From Pseudoscleropodium purum (taxonomy: Eukaryota; Streptophyta; Bryopsida; Hypnales; Brachytheciaceae), in NCBI GenBank assembly GCA_963969395.1, contig OZ017802.1, forward strand, positions 5,768,501 to 5,832,500: a stretch of DNA of 64,000 nucleotides, read 5' to 3'. Of the stretch, positions 41,701 through 54,545 are shown in pieces; positions within the stretch are counted from its first letter, which is position 1; every line of letters starts with the position of its first letter. The position numbers were made by a program, and so were the translations under genes. The notes under the pieces are model-generated. The model ran no database searches and was not told the DNA's origin. It was given only the letters and a program-made list of their open reading frames with translations.

Positions 41701-43990
41701 CATATTGATTTTGGAGATGTACACAAAGTGATGATGGCGATTTCAGGCATGGTGCAATTTTAGGTGTATTAACATCACTCAACTAATCAATCCATCTTGG
41801 GCAAAATTAGGAGTTTGCCTTCATGCAATTGCTGAAATTCTTAAATGAAATTCCTACTTGAAGACAAACGTGAGCTTCAAGAAAAGCAATTGAAGTTACA
41901 TTTTTTTCATAAAGTATGAATTTGTTATGAATTTTTGAAGTGTGCTATCCATTGGGGTCCAAAAGAGTATTTAGACTAACTCAAAACCAACAAAAAGTGT
42001 ATCCTTAATAGTTATCTTTCTCACCTAAAGCAATCACAATATTTTTTAACATGATTACAATATGAAGGGTTAAAAAAAGTCACTTCTTACAATGAATTTA
42101 CACTAAAAGGTAGAAATTCCTATTGTAATCTCTGATCATTCCATCATTGTTACATAAGACATTGTTTTTAGCCCAAATCTCAATTAATAATGAAAAAACA
42201 TGTAATAGGTCATTTATGTAGTTGCATAGAATGGATCTTTTTGACCTTAATGGATTGTTCTACATACATTATCCAATACTATTAATATTAGCTTTATATC
42301 TAATGTATGGAAGGTCATTCACGTTGGTCTCAGACATGTGTTACTTTTCTTTTTATGCAAAAAATAGTTCATTAATATTGCTATGTTTTAGCTTTACATT
42401 TTTTCTTTGGTTTTATGGTAAGCAAGGTCACAATAAATGAGTAAGATGACCATTGATTTTTTTGCCAGCTATAAAGGTGACCCAATGTCAAATATGGACT
42501 ATTAGGACAACACATTTTAAAATTCAGAACAAATCTATACTTTACCGAAAACAATACTAGAACTCTGCCCCTACAATGACATTTTGTAGCAACATTTGAA
42601 CATTGCTAATAACACCGAAACATGATTCCTTCCAAAGCATTTCTCACTAACTAAACATGTCCAAAGTGAACAACAGTTTGGAACAAATTTGGAGAAATTT
42701 TTGCACAAAACACACAATGACAAACACCTGCAAAATCAGAACATATAATTTTTTTTTTTCCTGAGAGCCAATTCAGTTTGTCTGTAAAAGTTGGTATACA
42801 GTAAGTTATTGGTACCTTAATATTCTGTACATACTTCTCTGGTCACTGAATTAGATGAACAAAAGAAAGATAACTTATCTTGCCACAAAATAGAAAAAGC
42901 CCATGTTGGAATCAACGAATTCAAAGGTGTTGAAAAGTACTCTGTAAATTTCTATGCAGTGGAATCTTTCATAACATTGTTTACCAATGAGGCTGGCAGC
43001 CCTTTTGCATCCTTGGAGAAAAGACCCCCACAGTAAACAAAATTGTCTAATATGGCTCCTCAGCCAACTCCAAACCTTGCATTAATTGATTTGATAAGTC
43101 TCTCCTAGGCATCTAGGGAGGCACAATATAGAGCTTTTCAGCATTGGGAGGACCATTGCTTGGTTATGTCTCCCTTCTTTCTCTGGGACACAATAAGCCT
43201 TGTGGAAAAGACAAGGCATGTATGATGTTGAGAACATTGACAATATGCAATGAAGAAATTGTGGACGCCAAGAAGGAAATTGGTTGTTGAAAACAACTTG
43301 AAAGGAACAACAATTTCAATGAGGAATGACTCGTGGCAAAGACTATGTAGCCCCCAGTTTGGACTGGCAACCACTTCATGGATAAGGTACAAGCCACAAT
43401 GTTTTGCCAAATAGTGGTTAGATCATTGTTAGCCAGTGGAATTGGGAAAAAAAAGAGTTGCAATTTGAAAACATTAGGAAAAAAAAAAAAACTTTTGGTG
43501 AAAAAATCTATGAAATAGCTATTTAGAGTAAAAAATGGAAAAAGAAACCCAAAAAAATCAAACTTGGTACTTGACCGATTTTCAAGATTGGTTGGGAATG
43601 GAAGCTTGTACCGATGTTTGGGATCTTCTTTGAATTTTACCAACTATCTTCTTGATTATTGACCAAATTTTGCAAAATTGCTCAAAATAATGGTTTTAAG
43701 TGTCTTGTACTTGAATTGTAGAGACAACCTTCAAATTTGAGTTGGTTAAAGTATGTTTCAACTGCTTATGCATTGAGGTATATATTAGGATGCATTTCTC
43801 AATTTTTGAGCATCTATGGGGACCATTTGAGGTACATGACATGAAGCAACAAACTTTGAAGCTACACAACTATTTTTGAGCGATTCTAATCTATCATCTA
43901 CATTTCACCAACCAACACCCATACAAAACCATTGCAAGTTTCAAAAACAACCAATGGGAGGTGAAGCATTTTGTGCTTCAAGCATATCTA
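38712..43990. other. FKBP 3' flank and spacer without a recognised gene
   Basis: The first 800 bp are gene-like in composition and hold the FKBP 3' UTR; a 20-bp direct repeat (gtgttttgcactctggcaag) occurs at about 39150 and 39220. A short (TG)n lies near 40770-40782 and (CTAG)n at about 41062-41078. An LTR-like repeat is at 40535-40870. From 41500 on the DNA is AT-rich. Open frames on the minus strand at 43138-43643 have no recognisable domain. Confidence 0.45.
40535..40870 (+). repeat. Dispersed repeat, second copy (LTR-like)
   Basis: Partner of the copy in the carrier gene's intron 2 (31250-31570). It begins ccaatatgtaggagtgtt and carries tggccatagacatgtaacca, agtcatgctttta and gagccctaatagttttttcc in the same order as the other copy. 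Identity is roughly two thirds with several indels, so the family is old. No coding capacity. Confidence 0.5.
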
Positions 43991-44016
43991 CTTAAGAGAG
44001 TGTAGGGGCATATAGG

Positions 44017-44246
44017 CAGGGTTGACAGGACGGTCGAACGTCTAGGACGTCCGGACGCAGACGTTGTGTCCGCAGCGTCCGCCCCGGTACGGCCGTCCGA
44101 TCGACACGCAGACTGGTCTGGTCTGCATGATCTGGCCGTCCGCCTTCCGACGGCAGGAGGGACACTGCGTCCACTGGTGTCCGTGAGGACTGACGTCCGG
44201 GTTACGGACACCTTTTTCGGGCAGACGTAGAGATTCGTCAACCCTG
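44017..44246. mobile_element. hAT-type MITE, GC-rich, 230 bp
   Basis: The element is bounded by perfect 10-bp inverted repeats, CAGGGTTGAC and GTCAACCCTG, and by an exact 8-bp direct repeat, CATATAGG, at 44009-44016 and 44247-44254. An 8-bp target duplication with CAGGG termini is the hallmark of hAT-superfamily transposons. The interior is about 60% GC, in sharp contrast to its surroundings, and is packed with short GTCCG/CGGAC and ACGTCC motifs in both orientations, probable subterminal transposase-binding repeats. Frames through it on the minus strand are by-products of the high GC and are not genes. Confidence 0.9.
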
Positions 44247-44254
44247 CATATAGG

Positions 44255-45381
44255 GATACCCATTACTTACAACTTTAAAAATTTACAAATCATTTTCTAA
44301 GTATTTGAAAATCACAAAGTGCAGTGTTCTTTTGCTTGTATATCTTGAAGTCATAGAGGCAAAATTAGAATTAGCCCTCATTCTTTACCTTTAGACATAA
44401 TACTCTTTTCTGAAAATACTTTTTGGTTGAGAATTTAAAATTTTTTAAAATTTAAAAAAGTGAATACTTGAATATGCCTAGAAGTGCCAAATATATACAG
44501 CTCTGATATCTCTTCAAGGAAACTCTAAACCTTTTTTAAAAGGAAAGAACATCCATAAACAATACTAAATAATAGCAAATGAGTACCTTTACTACTTTGT
44601 ATAAACTTATTGACAAGTGATGAGGATTCCGATGCACTTTAGCATGCATTAATTAATAAATGTATGAATAAATTATAAAATTTCAAAGTATTGTTTGTTG
44701 GTGTACAAAATTGACACTAGAATCTATTGCTTTGGGATTTAAATATAGGTGTTATATTTTGGACAATGATGATTGTGAGTGCACTTACCTTAAATAAAAC
44801 CCTAAAGTCCTAAAGTCCCCTTGGGAGACTTTAGGGATTTCAAGTATGCTTCTAGAACTTCAATTTTTAACATGTTTTTAAAATACATTAAAAAAAATTA
44901 GAAACCCAATGGCTTTGTGAGAATGTAATTTTTATTTCAATTAGTATCCTTAAGCAAAAGCTTTGCCACTCTAACTCTAAAAAAGAGTTCATTAGGCAAT
45001 GTAAAAAAATCACAAAATACTGAATATTTTAATATTTACATTTTTTTTCTCAGAGATTATATTTTAGTCTACGTAGAAAGTTTTGATTCTTTTCATTTGG
45101 ATTAGTGATGTGAAAGTTATAGAATTTTTTTGTTTTACGTGCAATCATTGCATCATCCTAAGAAAACAACTTTTGAAATTCATTTCTAAATTCAATTTTT
45201 ACAATTTAAAAAAAATTCCACATAGTTGACTTTGTTTTCTTGAACAATCTCACCATTGGGATTAGTGTCTTTCAATTCCATATTAGAACCATTGACAATT
45301 CATTTTTTTTCTTGTGTATACTTCTACTTAAAAATTCTTTTAGGAAAGAAAATCAATTGCATATAAGGTAAAGGAATTTAA
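44255..45381. other. AT-rich spacer
   Basis: No gene, inverted termini or tandem repeat noticed. Sequence resembles decayed repeat DNA. Confidence 0.4.
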
Positions 45382-45823
45382 CCCATAAACAATGCTAAGG
45401 ACATTTTCCAATCAATGAATGACAAAGAATCTCTCTATGCAAGACATAAGTGCAACTATTCATCCTCTAAATTTTGTGTGAAAGAAAAGTCTTCTACAAC
45501 AATTTAACTTGTGATGAGTCCTTTAGCATTTTTTTTAAGCCAACAATTCATACAATACCAAAACAAATGATTTCCACAATGAACGGCTTGTCCTTTAATT
45601 CTTAAACGAGAGACATGTTATCATAAAAATCATTTCTTTTTATACCGTGTGAATTTTTGAATTTAAAAAAAAATTCAAAAGCACTAATTGGAAGTCAAGC
45701 TATTGTAGAAGACCTTCCCTTCTTACACAAAATTTGGAGGAATGAATAGTTTCTCTTCTGTCTTGCACAGAGAGATTCTTTTTCATTCATCAGTTGGCAA
45801 ATATCCACCATGTTGTTTAGGGG
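45382..45823. mobile_element. TTAA-bounded fold-back element (R1)
   Basis: 442 bp with TTAA at 45378-45381 and 45824-45827. The left end CCCATAAACAATGCTAAGGA mirrors the right end (reverse complement CCCCTAAACAACATGGTGGA). The inverted similarity extends about 130 bp: caatgaatgacaaagaatct, aactattcatcc and aaattttgtgt on the left all reappear in reverse complement at 45690-45800. The element can therefore fold into a long hairpin. A truncated relative lies at 55557-55738. Confidence 0.75.
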
Positions 45824-45827
45824 TTAA

Positions 45828-46788
45828 CCCCTAAAGGATTTAGACTATGATTTCACCAAAAACAGTCCAAAATTGCCAATTCTAGTATGAGTACCAAATT
45901 TTAGAAAAAAAATCATTTTTAGACACATGTAATTATTGGATCTTGTAGTATGCTAGTTTGAAAAGATGTACAAGAAAATTTCAGAAATTTCCACCATGTA
46001 GATTGCAAGATATTAGCATTTGAAGTGACAAAAATCCTTTTTATGGCCTTCCGGAAATCCAAGCAACTACACTTCGTAAGGTCACATTTGTATGAAAAAA
46101 TGCCCTAAATGATGGTTACTCTTAGAATTAGTTTTTCAAGTTGAGTTGGTTACATGCTTGAAAATTTTCAGATCATTTAGAATTGTACAACATATAGGAA
46201 AAAAATTAGAAAATAGAAAAAAATAAACAATGATTCAAAATACTAAATTGTTAACAATTAATTTATGGAATTGAAAAATGCCAATCCCAATGGTTGTAAT
46301 GTTGTAATAAATACCCTACACCTTATTTTTAAATTTTTTTTCTTCCAAAGATATATTAGAAATTGAATTAAATAAAGGACTTCAAAGTTTGTCTTAGAAT
46401 AGAAATTCAATAACAATCCACAAACTCCCGCAAACTAAAACTCCTCGTAACTTTTGACTCATTGATCAAAATGGAATGATCCAAAGTTTTCCAAGTATAC
46501 ATAAATCTAGAGAACCATTTTCAAATTTTGATTTCTTAAAAAAGTGATTTTTAAAGATTTTTTTTTGTTGTCCGGGCTACCCGTTAAGCAATGAAAAATA
46601 CATATCATACAATAACTTTTTAACTATGTGATCAAAAGTTATAAAAAAAAATTATTGAGCCTTAAAGCTACTCCTTGGACACACATGTCTTGTCAAATTT
46701 TCAAAGAAAAAAAATTAAAAAATTCAATTTGTAGTGAGCTGCCCAAAATTGCTATGTTGCCCAAAACCACAGTTTGGGCTTTGAGGGG
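45828..46788 (+). mobile_element. TTAA-type element, long family (P1)
   Basis: 961 bp flanked by intact TTAA at 45824-45827 and 46789-46792. The left terminus is CCCCTAAAGGATTTAGACTA; the right terminus, reverse complemented, is CCCCTCAAAGCCCAAACTGT. It aligns end to end with the copies at 47522, 49724, 52609 and 54546. Recurrent internal blocks are gattgcaagatattagcatt, aaggtcacattt, tgaaaattttcagatcattt, ttgttaacaatt, ccaatcccaatggttgtaat and gctatgttgc. No transposase frame. Confidence 0.8.
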
Positions 46789-46792
46789 TTAA

Positions 46793-47517
46793 AGATTCAC
46801 CTCCAACTTTGTGTGATCGTAGGCCCGACATTTCAAGTTTGAAATTTCCACGTGTAAAGATGAACCCAAGACGTTCGTTGAAGAGGGACAATTCAACTCA
46901 TATTGGTAACACCAGAAAAGAGCCGTGCATGATAGAATTGTGTGTTCCAATTGGATGATTTTGTACTCCAACTTTAATAGGACTTCCCCCTTTGTCATGT
47001 GAAGTACCTGAAGCATTGTTGCAAGTTTTCCAACACCAACTAAAATGGAATTTGAAGTCCCCATCCTAAAAGAGGGATCATACTTTCCATGGCTTCTACA
47101 AACTGTAGCGTAGCTTGCCCTGATCAGTTGACCATCAAAGTTCACAACTTTGTGTCACCCAACAATCTTGCTTGCACTTGAAGCTTGCGCACATTTAGTC
47201 TTGTGAATAGAAGGCTACGGTCTGTAGTACTGCCCGTGTACTAGGACGCTTTTTGAAACCCATTGGGGCTATGCCTAGCGCCGGCATTTTTCGGAGCTCC
47301 AAAAGAAGTTTGAACTTTTTTACATGGAAACATATACTTAAGTCTCTTGTTCTCAGGCCCAATTTTTGAAATAATTTTTGAAATAATTGATGCAATGAAT
47401 GTGAAGGGTACTTCAACTTAGTTATTGTGAGGTGAAGACAAGTCCAGTTACAAATCCACACACATGTAAAATCTTTGAACTAAGGGAGACAACTCATTTC
47501 CAAGCGCTGACCCATTT
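46793..47517. other. Unique segment between two oppositely oriented P elements
   Basis: About 725 bp of higher-complexity sequence between P1 (plus) and P2 (minus). It contains minus-strand frames at 46789-47145 and 47195-47461 with no recognised domain. A GC-richer patch at 47200-47300 looks like it could be a captured genic fragment, but nothing could be matched from memory. Confidence 0.4.
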
Positions 47518-47521
47518 CCAA

Positions 47522-48470
47522 CCCCTAAAGCCCTGAACCCCATTTTTTTTGGCAACATAACAATTTTGGGCAGCTCACTACAGATGAATTTTTTATTTTT
47601 TATTTTTTGAAATTTTAACATGACATGTTCTTGAGGAGTAGCTTTAAGGCCCAACAATTTTTATAACTTTTGACTAAATGGCTAAAAAGTTATTGTATGA
47701 AATGTGATTTTCAGTGCTCAGCAGGTAGCTCGGGCAGCAAAAAAAAATCTTCAAAAATCACTTTTTTTGAAAATTAAAATTTGGAATTGATTCTTTAGAT
47801 TTATATCTACATGGAAAGCTTTGAATCATTCCATTTGGATGGATAAATAAAAAGTTATGAGGAATTTTAGTTTGGGGTAGTTTAAAGATAGTTATGGAAT
47901 CTCTACTCTGAAATAAACTTTGAAGCCCTTTATTTTACTCAATTTTAAATATTTTTGAAAAAAAATAAAAAAATTAGGTGTACATTATTTATTACAACAT
48001 TGCGACCATTGGGATTGGCATTTTTCAATTCCATAAAAAAATTGTTAACAACTTAGTACTTTGAATCATTTTCTACTTCATTCTACTTACTATTTTTTTC
48101 CTACATGTTGCACAATTCCAAATGATCTAAAATTTTTCAAGTATGTAGCCAACTTGCTCTGAAGAATGAATTCAAAGAGTAACCACCATTTTGGACATTT
48201 TTTCATGCAAATGTGACCTTGTGAAGTGCAGCTGCCTGGATTTTTGCAGGGAAAAAAAAAGGATTTTTGTGAATTCAAACACTAATATCTTGCAATCAAG
48301 ACAGTGAAAATTTCTGAAATTTTTACCACATCTTCTCAAAATAGTTTACTACAAGATCCTATAGTTACTTGTGTTTAAAAATGTTTTTTTTTTCAAAAAT
48401 TGGGTTCTTGCACTAGAAATGGCAGTTTTAGAGCATTTTCGGTGAAAACATAGTCTAAATCCTTTAGGGG
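47522..48470 (-). mobile_element. TTAA-type element, long family (P2), reverse orientation
   Basis: 949 bp. On the minus strand it starts CCCCTAAAGGATTTAGACTA, the same 20 bases as P1, and ends at 47522 next to CCCCTAAAGCCCTG-type sequence. The flank on one side is TTAT (48471-48474), and on the other CCAA, so the original TTAA duplication has decayed. Similarity to P1 is high along the length. Confidence 0.75.
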
Positions 48471-49723
48471 TTATGCAATTAGGGACATGTGGAGTACAGA
48501 TTTCCTGAGTGCAAAAAAATTCCCTTATATAGAAATAGAGTTTGAAAGGATTACATAATTTTCCAAAATATATTTATTATTAATTTTTTATCCTAATTGT
48601 ACTATACGACCTATACTAGTCATATAAACTTTTCTATTTTCATCCATAGGTTGGTTGCAAATCAACCAAGGTTTGATTGTAATATTGAAAGCCTTGCAAT
48701 TAATCATCATGCATCACAACTACTTTGGGAACCGTACCACGACTTTACAAAAATGGAACAACCTATATGTTGGAATTGGGGGGAGTGATAAAAAAAAATG
48801 GGTGGACTCTCTTAAAGGTGGGTACACCTTTGATAGCACCCTATCTAAAACCGACATCATCACTTTGTTTACATTTCTAAAATCAATATGTATGTATGTT
48901 GAAGAAATAATGATAGAACATCTACTAATTTTTTTTATCCTCTACAACTTTTGCGTAAGTTATTTAAATGCTACATTTTTAGGTGCATTGGAAACCTAGT
49001 TTCACTTGTTGACAAGAAAATATGAAAAAATGGCAAATCTAATAATAGTAAATAGACATAGTGACAAAAAAATTCACTTTGGAGGGTACCCACCTTAACT
49101 CAATTCTAGATGTAGAAAACACTCACTTACAAATGAATTTGTTATAAATCTTTTAAAACTAGGTAGGTGAGCTCATTGTAGGTAAATTATATTAGAGTTG
49201 TACATTTTAACACTTGCATGTACACCACCAATATAATTTTGCTTGCAATAAGCTTGCTCCCATTTAGCCGACAATGGGCTCACTTACCTTATGTGCTAGT
49301 GAAATGAATATGTCCATCTTTCAAGTATAATTGTTATTTAGAATATCTAAGTGATAATTTATATGACACCTATGTAACTATCCAATGAAAAGGTGCAACT
49401 GAGCCTAGAGGTTCCCCCACCCCTATCAGAAAATCCCTACGATCAAATGAAATTTTTTTTAAACTGCCCCCCTCCCTGTCGTTGATTATGATGCTGAGAA
49501 TAAAATGGACATCGTTGATCAAAGCTGTCGATTTGGTATACATATATGGATATGGTATGGATACGTAACTTGGATATGACTATAGATACATAATATGAAT
49601 ACAACCATACAATAATATCCTATACCAATTGCATATCCCATATGAATCTAAAATTACAAATAGATTTGGTGTTTGGGTTGGTGTTTTGATTGGTATTTGG
49701 AGTGGGTTTGGGGTGGAAATTAA

Positions 49724-50677
49724 ACCCTAAATGATGTTGGCTATGTTTTCACCAAAAGTGCTCCAAAATTGTCATTTCTAGTACAAGTACCAAATTTTAG
49801 GAAAAAAAATATTTTTGAACACATGTAATCATAGTATCATGTAGTATGCTAGTTTGAAAAGATGTGCAAAAATATTCAAAAATTTTCACCATGTAGATTG
49901 CAAGTTATTAGCATTTGAAATGATAAAATTCTTTTTGGGGCCCTGTAAAAATTTGGGCACTTGTACTTCATATTGTGACATTTGTATTAAGAAATGTCCA
50001 AAATGATGGTTATCCTTTAAATTTGTTCTTCAAGTCAAATTGGCTACATTTTTGAAAATTTTTAGATCATTTGGAATCATACAACATATAGGAAAAAAAT
50101 AGTATGTAGAAAGAAGGAGAAAATTATTCAAAATACTAAATTTTTAACAATTTATTTATGGAATCGAGAAATGCCAATTCCAATGGTTGTAATGTTGTAA
50201 TAAAAAATCTACACGACTACACCTAAGATTTTTATTTCTTTCCAAAAAAATAAAAAATAGAATTAAACAAAGGACTTCAAAGTTTGTCTTAGAGTAGAGA
50301 TTCTATAACAACCTTCAAACTCCCGCAAAACTAAAACTCCTCATAACTTTTGACTCATTGATCAAAATGGAATGATTCAAAACTTTCCAAGTATATATAA
50401 ATTAAAAGAATCAATTTCAAATTTCAAATTTTTTTTAAAGTGAATTTTAAAAGGAGTTTTTTTTGTTGCCCAAGTTGCTTGCCAAATATTGAAAATACAT
50501 ATAATACAATAAATTTTTAACTATATAGTCAAAAGTTGTAAAAGTTGTTGGACTTTAAAGCTATTCTTTCTAGCACATGTCACATTAAAATTTCAAAGAA
50601 AAGAAATAAAAACTTTATTCATAGTGAACTATCCAAAATTGCTATGTTGCCAAAAATGCAATTTGGGCATTTAGGGG
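49724..50677 (+). mobile_element. TTAA-type element, long family (P3)
   Basis: 954 bp preceded by TTAA at 49720-49723 and followed by TTAC at 50678-50681. The ends are ACCCTAAATGATG and GGGCATTTAGGGG. Internally it follows the P-family order of blocks (gattgcaagttattagcatt, accaacatatagga-like tract, ccaattccaatggttgtaat, gctatgttgc). Confidence 0.75.
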
Positions 50678-50912
50678 TTACAAAAAATATTTAAATTGGG
50701 TGAGGCAGAGGCACCTATAACCTTTGCCTCACTATGCACTAAGTGTTCCAAATACGAGCACAGTTGTTCAACATTGTTCAACAATTATGGTGTAGAATTG
50801 TCATTTCCTTCCAAACAAAGCATTCAATAATTTAAGTTGTCCCATATTTCAACATAGAACAAGATACGAAATACCATTTGAAGGACTTTGCTCCCCTTCC
50901 AAATTCATTTAA

Positions 50913-51453
50913 TTCCTAAAGCCCAAAGACATGTTTTGGGCAAAAATTGTAAAAAATTCCTACTTTGGGGGCAATGAGAAAAAAATGAATTTAAGAAAAA
51001 TTTGATTGTAAAAATTTGTATTAGAGTACTAGATTACTATAGGAATGTGTGGAAAAAATTTCAAAAACTTTAACTACATAGATTGAAAGATTATTGCGTT
51101 TGAAATTAAAAGAAAAAAATTATTTTCAACCTTGTCTAACAGGAGCAACAACCTTTAAGTCCTCTTTAATTGGTATTTTACACTACAAATGTGTGTTTTT
51201 TTTACATTTGCATCTTGTTTCATGTAAGTTATATGCTTGCCAAATTTCAGAAGTAAAAGGGGAGTTTTGCAAAAGTTGCCCAATTAGAAAAAAAAGTTTA
51301 GGGCACCCTATTGAAAAAGAAATTTTTTACCACTAAGGGGGTACATATTCACACTTTGTGTCAAAATTTTGTAAACATCTGACCAAAATTGACTCTATAG
51401 GAACCTACCCGAATTTTCAATTGTCCATTCCACAAAATATTGTCTTTTAGGGA
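50913..51453 (+). mobile_element. TTAA-type element, short family (Q2)
   Basis: 541 bp flanked by exact TTAA at 50909-50912 and 51454-51457. The left end is TTCCTAAAGCCCAAAGACAT; the reverse complement of the right end is TCCCTAAAAGACAATATTTT. It is the partner of the element at 17019-17586. Termini are variants of the P-family termini, so P and Q probably used related transposases. Confidence 0.75.
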
Positions 51454-52608
51454 TTAAAAATGGTTCAATATTTGTTTGATGTTTCAGTTGCTATTTGTTG
51501 GTATTCAAGCATATATTTTATTTCACATGTGTGAAAAAAGATGTTCTTGTCAAATTTTATTGATTTATAATCCCAAATGTTTGCCTATACTTTATCTAAA
51601 GTTTGCCTCCAATGTACTTAAAAAATAACAATGTTCGGTTGGTTCTCTATTAAAAATGATTCATGTGTGAGTGACAATTACTAGTATTCTTTGAAATATA
51701 TTCTCAACGCTTGTGCATATCTACATCAAAATCTCCAACAAAAAATAATAGACCAAGGGGTAGAGATTTCTCAGAATGAATCCTAAGTGCCAAAAAAACA
51801 CCCTTCAATGAAGAAAAAGCATCCAATATATCATATTGTATCTAGGTGAAGTCGTTGAAAATTGGATTGCTTAAGTAAATTCCCATGTTGAGGTGATAGA
51901 GGCCTTTGCAAAAGCTAAAATTGGGCCTTATAAAAAACATCAAAATTTGTGACCCCCTCTCCCCTTATTTATACTTTTATAAAAAACATCAAAAATATGA
52001 ATAGGGGAAGGAAAGGGTTGGTTATAATTAAACCTAAAAAAATTTCATGAAATGTATCTAATGCATTTATTAAATGAAAACCTACAATACATATGTCCAT
52101 CGAAACTTTTTGAACTTGTTGTCCTCTAATTCTATCCTATTTTATAAACACAAAAACTTCCACCCCAAAAAACAACCTTTGTTCTACTCACCAATCTCTA
52201 CACTATCAAATTTATAAAAAGAAATAGATTCTTCTACACATAACTTTTTCAAAAACTTTATCCAATATCCCTATCTACCAAAGACTTCTAAACCCAAGCT
52301 AGATTTATTCAACAAGAGTTTAAGTTCTAAGCTACAAGACCACTCCAAATCCTAGACACAATACAATATACAACATGTCTAAGTGTGCAATGACCATGTG
52401 AGGTGACCTTAAATTGAAAAAAATACAAAATATGTAAGTGGAGTGAAGTAGAGAATCTATTCAAAATTTTAGTTGCAAACATGACAATCTACTACTTAAT
52501 GACAAACTCTAAAACAATAGGCAAAGTAATGGAACGGAAGACATTGTAGATGCAAATAAAGTTAATATAGTTGTGTGGAATTCAAAAAAAGAGGAGGCCT
52601 CTCATTAA

Positions 52609-53531
52609 CTTGTAAAGGCCCAAGACTATATTTTTACCAAAAACTCTCCAAAACTGTCATTTCTAATATTAGTACCAAATTTTAGAAAAGAAAACATTTT
52701 TGGACACATGTAACCATAGGATCTTGTAGTTAAATTGGTTTGAGAAGATATAAAAAAAAATCAGAAATTTCTACTGAATAGATTGCAAGATATTAGCATT
52801 TAAATTGACAAAAATCCTTTTCTTGACCCTATGAAAATACGAGCAGTTGCACTTCACAAGGTCACATTTTTATGAAAAATCTCCAAAATGGTTGTCCCTC
52901 TTTGGATTCATTTTCTAAGGCAGGTTGGCTACATGCTTGAAAAATTTCAGATCATTTGGAATTCTACAACATATAGAAAAAATACAGTAAATAGAAAGAA
53001 GTAGAGAATGATTCAAAATACTTAATTGTTAAGAATTTTATTATGGAATTGAAAAATGCCAATCCCAACGGTTGTAATGTTGTAATAAAAATCTTCATTC
53101 TATGATTTAAAAATAATAATAATATTAAAAATTGAGTTAAATAAAGGACTAAAAGGTATTTTTTTAAAGTGGGAAATCCATAATTGTCTGCAAATCAAAA
53201 AACTCCTCATTACTTTCACCTCATTAATCCAAATAGAATGAATCAAAGATTTCCATGTATGTATAAATCTATAAAACCAATTTCAAATTTTTGTTTCTTA
53301 AAAAAGTGATTTTTAAGAAAAAATTTGAGTGGGTTGTTGTGGCATTAAAACTACATATCATGCAATAATTTGTTAACCATGTAGTTAAAAGTTATGAAAA
53401 ATTTTGGGCCTTAAATCTACTCTTTGACCACATGTTCTATGAAAATTTCAAAGAAAAAAATGAAAATTTCATTGTAGTGAGTTGTCCAAAATATCTATAA
53501 TGCCAAAAATTGGTGCTTAGACCTTTAGAGG
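52609..53531 (+). mobile_element. TTAA-type element, long family (P4)
   Basis: 923 bp with intact TTAA at 52605-52608 and 53532-53535. The ends are CTTGTAAAGGCCCAAGACTA and GACCTTTAGAGG, variants of the family termini. The internal block order matches the other P copies. No coding frame. Confidence 0.75.
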
Positions 53532-53874
53532 TTAAAATGCATGAAGGGCAATAAATCCACTTGAAACTACAAATATATTCCAAAATGTGCTCATTTGTCT
53601 ATATAATTTGAATCCTAAGACCTAGTGTAGGTACAAAAATATACTTGATACTATTCATCTAAGCCCCTAACTCTTGAACTTGATATAATTTCTAAGAAAA
53701 TTCTATGGCATTATAATAAACAATGGGGTTTTAGTATTTATAATCTTCACTTGTATGATATAAGAGCAGTATTTTGGAACTACTAGTCTTTGTGAATGGT
53801 TCATTATTAATATGGCATGGAATTAGCAAATCACCATCTTTTTATTCATTTGGTATTGAAGACTTTTGCACAAT

Positions 53875-54541
53875 GCCCTCCCTAAATAAATATGAAACCA
53901 CCTCCAAATTACAATTTCTAGTGCAAATAGCAAACGTGAGAAGAAAATGAGTTCATTTTGGAGTCCAGATATAGGATCTTGCTAGGAAATGATTAAAAAA
54001 ATGTGTTGTAAAATTTTCAATAACATTGATTATATAGATAGGAAGATCATAGCAATTGGAAAGATAGAGTGATATATTTTTGCAAGCTCTCAACTATAAT
54101 TAATTAGTAGACTTCAAATTCTCTTAGCTTAAAATTTACACAATATAGAGACTTATGAATTTTCAACGAGGTTTTACATATAATTATTCCCTAAATAATA
54201 TACCTTATATGTTTTACCTTATTAATCAATATGGAATGAATCAAAGTTTTCCTTGTAGATATTCATTTCTATTACAAAAGATATATTTTAGTTCTTTTAA
54301 AATTACTTCATTTTTATTTTTTTAAAAGTGCTTATAATTTCTCAATTTGTACTTAGATTAGTATAACTTTCTTTTTCAAGGTTTAGTAGGGAAAAAAATT
54401 ATATCCCTACAATAAGGGCTAATCCATTTCTACAACTTCAAAAAGTGATTTAAGAAACCACTAAAAAATTTGACATCATAGGAACTTGCCTAAAACTTTG
54501 AAAACCTTCCTACAAAATTTTGAACCTTTTGGAGTTAGAGG
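53875..54541 (+). mobile_element. Degenerate TTAA-type element (Q-like)
   Basis: The right end TTTTGGAGTTAGAGG abuts the TTAA at 54542-54545 that is also the left target site of P5. Interior blocks (gcaaatagcaaa, ataggatcttgc, tagataggaagatcatagc, gacatcataggaacttgcc) resemble the Q and P6 elements. The left end is unclear, near ccctccctaaataa at about 53877. Confidence 0.45.
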
Positions 54542-54545
54542 TTAA

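Noticed and set aside
43164..43643. 159-codon minus-strand frame
   Set aside because: Phe-rich low-complexity start arising from A-runs, no domain, no splice partners; taken as chance.
43978..44263. Overlapping minus-strand frames of 60-87 codons in a GC-rich patch
   Set aside because: They coincide with the hAT MITE; high GC content removes stop codons, and no domain is seen.
47195..48278. Minus-strand frames in and next to P2 as transposase remnants
   Set aside because: They follow the repeat sequence itself, which is non-coding in the other copies, and show no catalytic motif.
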